Of a stretch of 12,786 nt of DNA, positions 12,310-12,786 are shown in pieces (within the stretch, counting starts at the first letter, position 1; each line of letters begins with the position of its first letter). The notes below the pieces were generated by a model, which saw nothing but the letters and a program-made list of their open reading frames with translations, was not told the origin of the DNA and searched no databases. Source of the stretch: JBDHZK01 sp039811865 (GTDB lineage: Bacteria; Actinomycetota; Actinomycetes; Propionibacteriales; Propionibacteriaceae); NCBI GenBank assembly GCA_039811865.1, contig JBDHZK010000072.1, forward strand, positions 1 through 12,786. The letters run 5' to 3'. The translations under genes were made by a program, and so were the position numbers.

Positions 12310-12786
12310 TCAGTGGCCCATGCCGAGGCCGCCGTCGACCGGGATCACGGCTCCGCTGATGAAGCCCGCGTGCTCGCTGGCCAGGAACTGGATCGCGGCC
12401 GCGACGTCGTCCGGCTTGCCCATCCGCGCCGCTGGAATGGACGCGAGGTAGCCCTTGATCACTTCCTCGGGCAGGACGGCCGTCATGTCGGTCTCGATGA
12501 ACCCGGGCGCCACCACGTTGATCGTGATGCCGCGGCTGCCGACCTCACGCGTCAGCGAGCGCGCCATCCCGACCAGGGCGGCCTTGGACGAGGAGTAGTT
12601 GACCTGGCCGGGCGAGCCGTACAGACCGACCACCGAGCCGAGCAGAACGATCCGGCCAAAGCGCTTGCGCATCATGCCGCGCACCGCGCGCTTGGCGCAC
12701 CGGTAGCTGCCGGTCAGGTTCACGTTGATGACCGCGTTCCACTCGTCGTCGGTCATCCGCATGATCAGGGTGTCTTTGGTGATCCC
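12310..12786 (-). CDS. fabG: 3-oxoacyl-[acyl-carrier-protein] reductase, N-terminal part beyond window edge
   Basis: FabG reduces beta-ketoacyl-ACP with NADPH, the first reduction of the elongation cycle. The 158 visible residues are the C-terminal two thirds of a classical short-chain dehydrogenase. They begin with GITKDTLIMRM, the FabG-typical segment after the NAG motif, then MTDDEWNAVINVNLTGSYR. The catalytic Ser is in LLGSVVGLYG and the YxxxK motif is in VNYSSSKAAL. After these come NVVAPGFIETDM and the C-terminal SGAVIPVDGGLGMGH. Roughly 80-90 N-terminal residues, including the TGxxxGIG cofactor loop and the start codon, lie outside the window. Direct adjacency to an InhA-type reductase is the mabA-inhA arrangement of mycobacteria and many other Actinobacteria. 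Product and partial status are clear; the promoter of the pair is out of view. Confidence 0.95.
   Translation of the reverse strand, partial: GITKDTLIMRMTDDEWNAVINVNLTGSYRCAKRAVRGMMRKRFGRIVLLGSVVGLYGSPGQVNYSSSKAALVGMARSLTREVGSRGITINVVAPGFIETDMTAVLPEEVIKGYLASIPAARMGKPDDVAAAIQFLASEHAGFISGAVIPVDGGLGMGH

Overview
The base composition is strongly GC-rich, GTG and TTG starts are frequent, and every recognisable protein looks actinobacterial: an InhA-type enoyl reductase next to FabG, the rpsB-adjacent 'CLHWG' M23 domain, and an S2 protein with a long Glu/Ala tail. I read this as chromosomal DNA of a high-GC actinobacterium. Propionibacteriales is my best guess from the flavour of the proteins, but that is inference. 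There is no tRNA, rRNA, CRISPR array, transposase or phage gene.

Left block (1-2835, minus strand): the translation and nucleotide operon rpsB-tsf-pyrH-frr. The 3' end of frr runs off the left edge. rpsB has a likely promoter about 170-200 bp upstream and a structured leader. A perfect 11-bp hairpin separates tsf from pyrH. The rpsB/M23 divergent region also holds a perfect DnaA-box 9-mer.

Middle block (3156-8167): a secreted peptidase with two tandem M23 domains (+), a TrmH/SpoU RNA methyltransferase (-), and then, divergently, peptide deformylase (+), a XerC/D-type tyrosine recombinase (+) and a YfeH-like bile acid:sodium symporter family transporter (+).

Right block (8292-12786, minus strand, read right to left): fabG (5' end off the right edge) and the InhA-like fabI, closed by a good intrinsic terminator; a small four-repeat protein of unknown function with its own ribosome binding site and a very strong terminator; then a soluble ABC ATPase, NfeD and an SPFH/band-7 protein, probably one operon. 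The fabG-inhA and nfeD-SPFH neighbourhood recalls Mycobacterium tuberculosis Rv1483-Rv1488, while the rpsB/M23/xerC neighbourhood recalls Rv2889c-Rv2894c. Here the two lie side by side.

Most of the window is conserved housekeeping sequence. The best candidates for something undescribed are the small A-[ND]-P-x-Y-G repeat protein (11087-11398), the M23-M23 fusion whose first domain lacks the catalytic histidines, and the regulatory DNA around rpsB. I see no complete novel multi-gene system.
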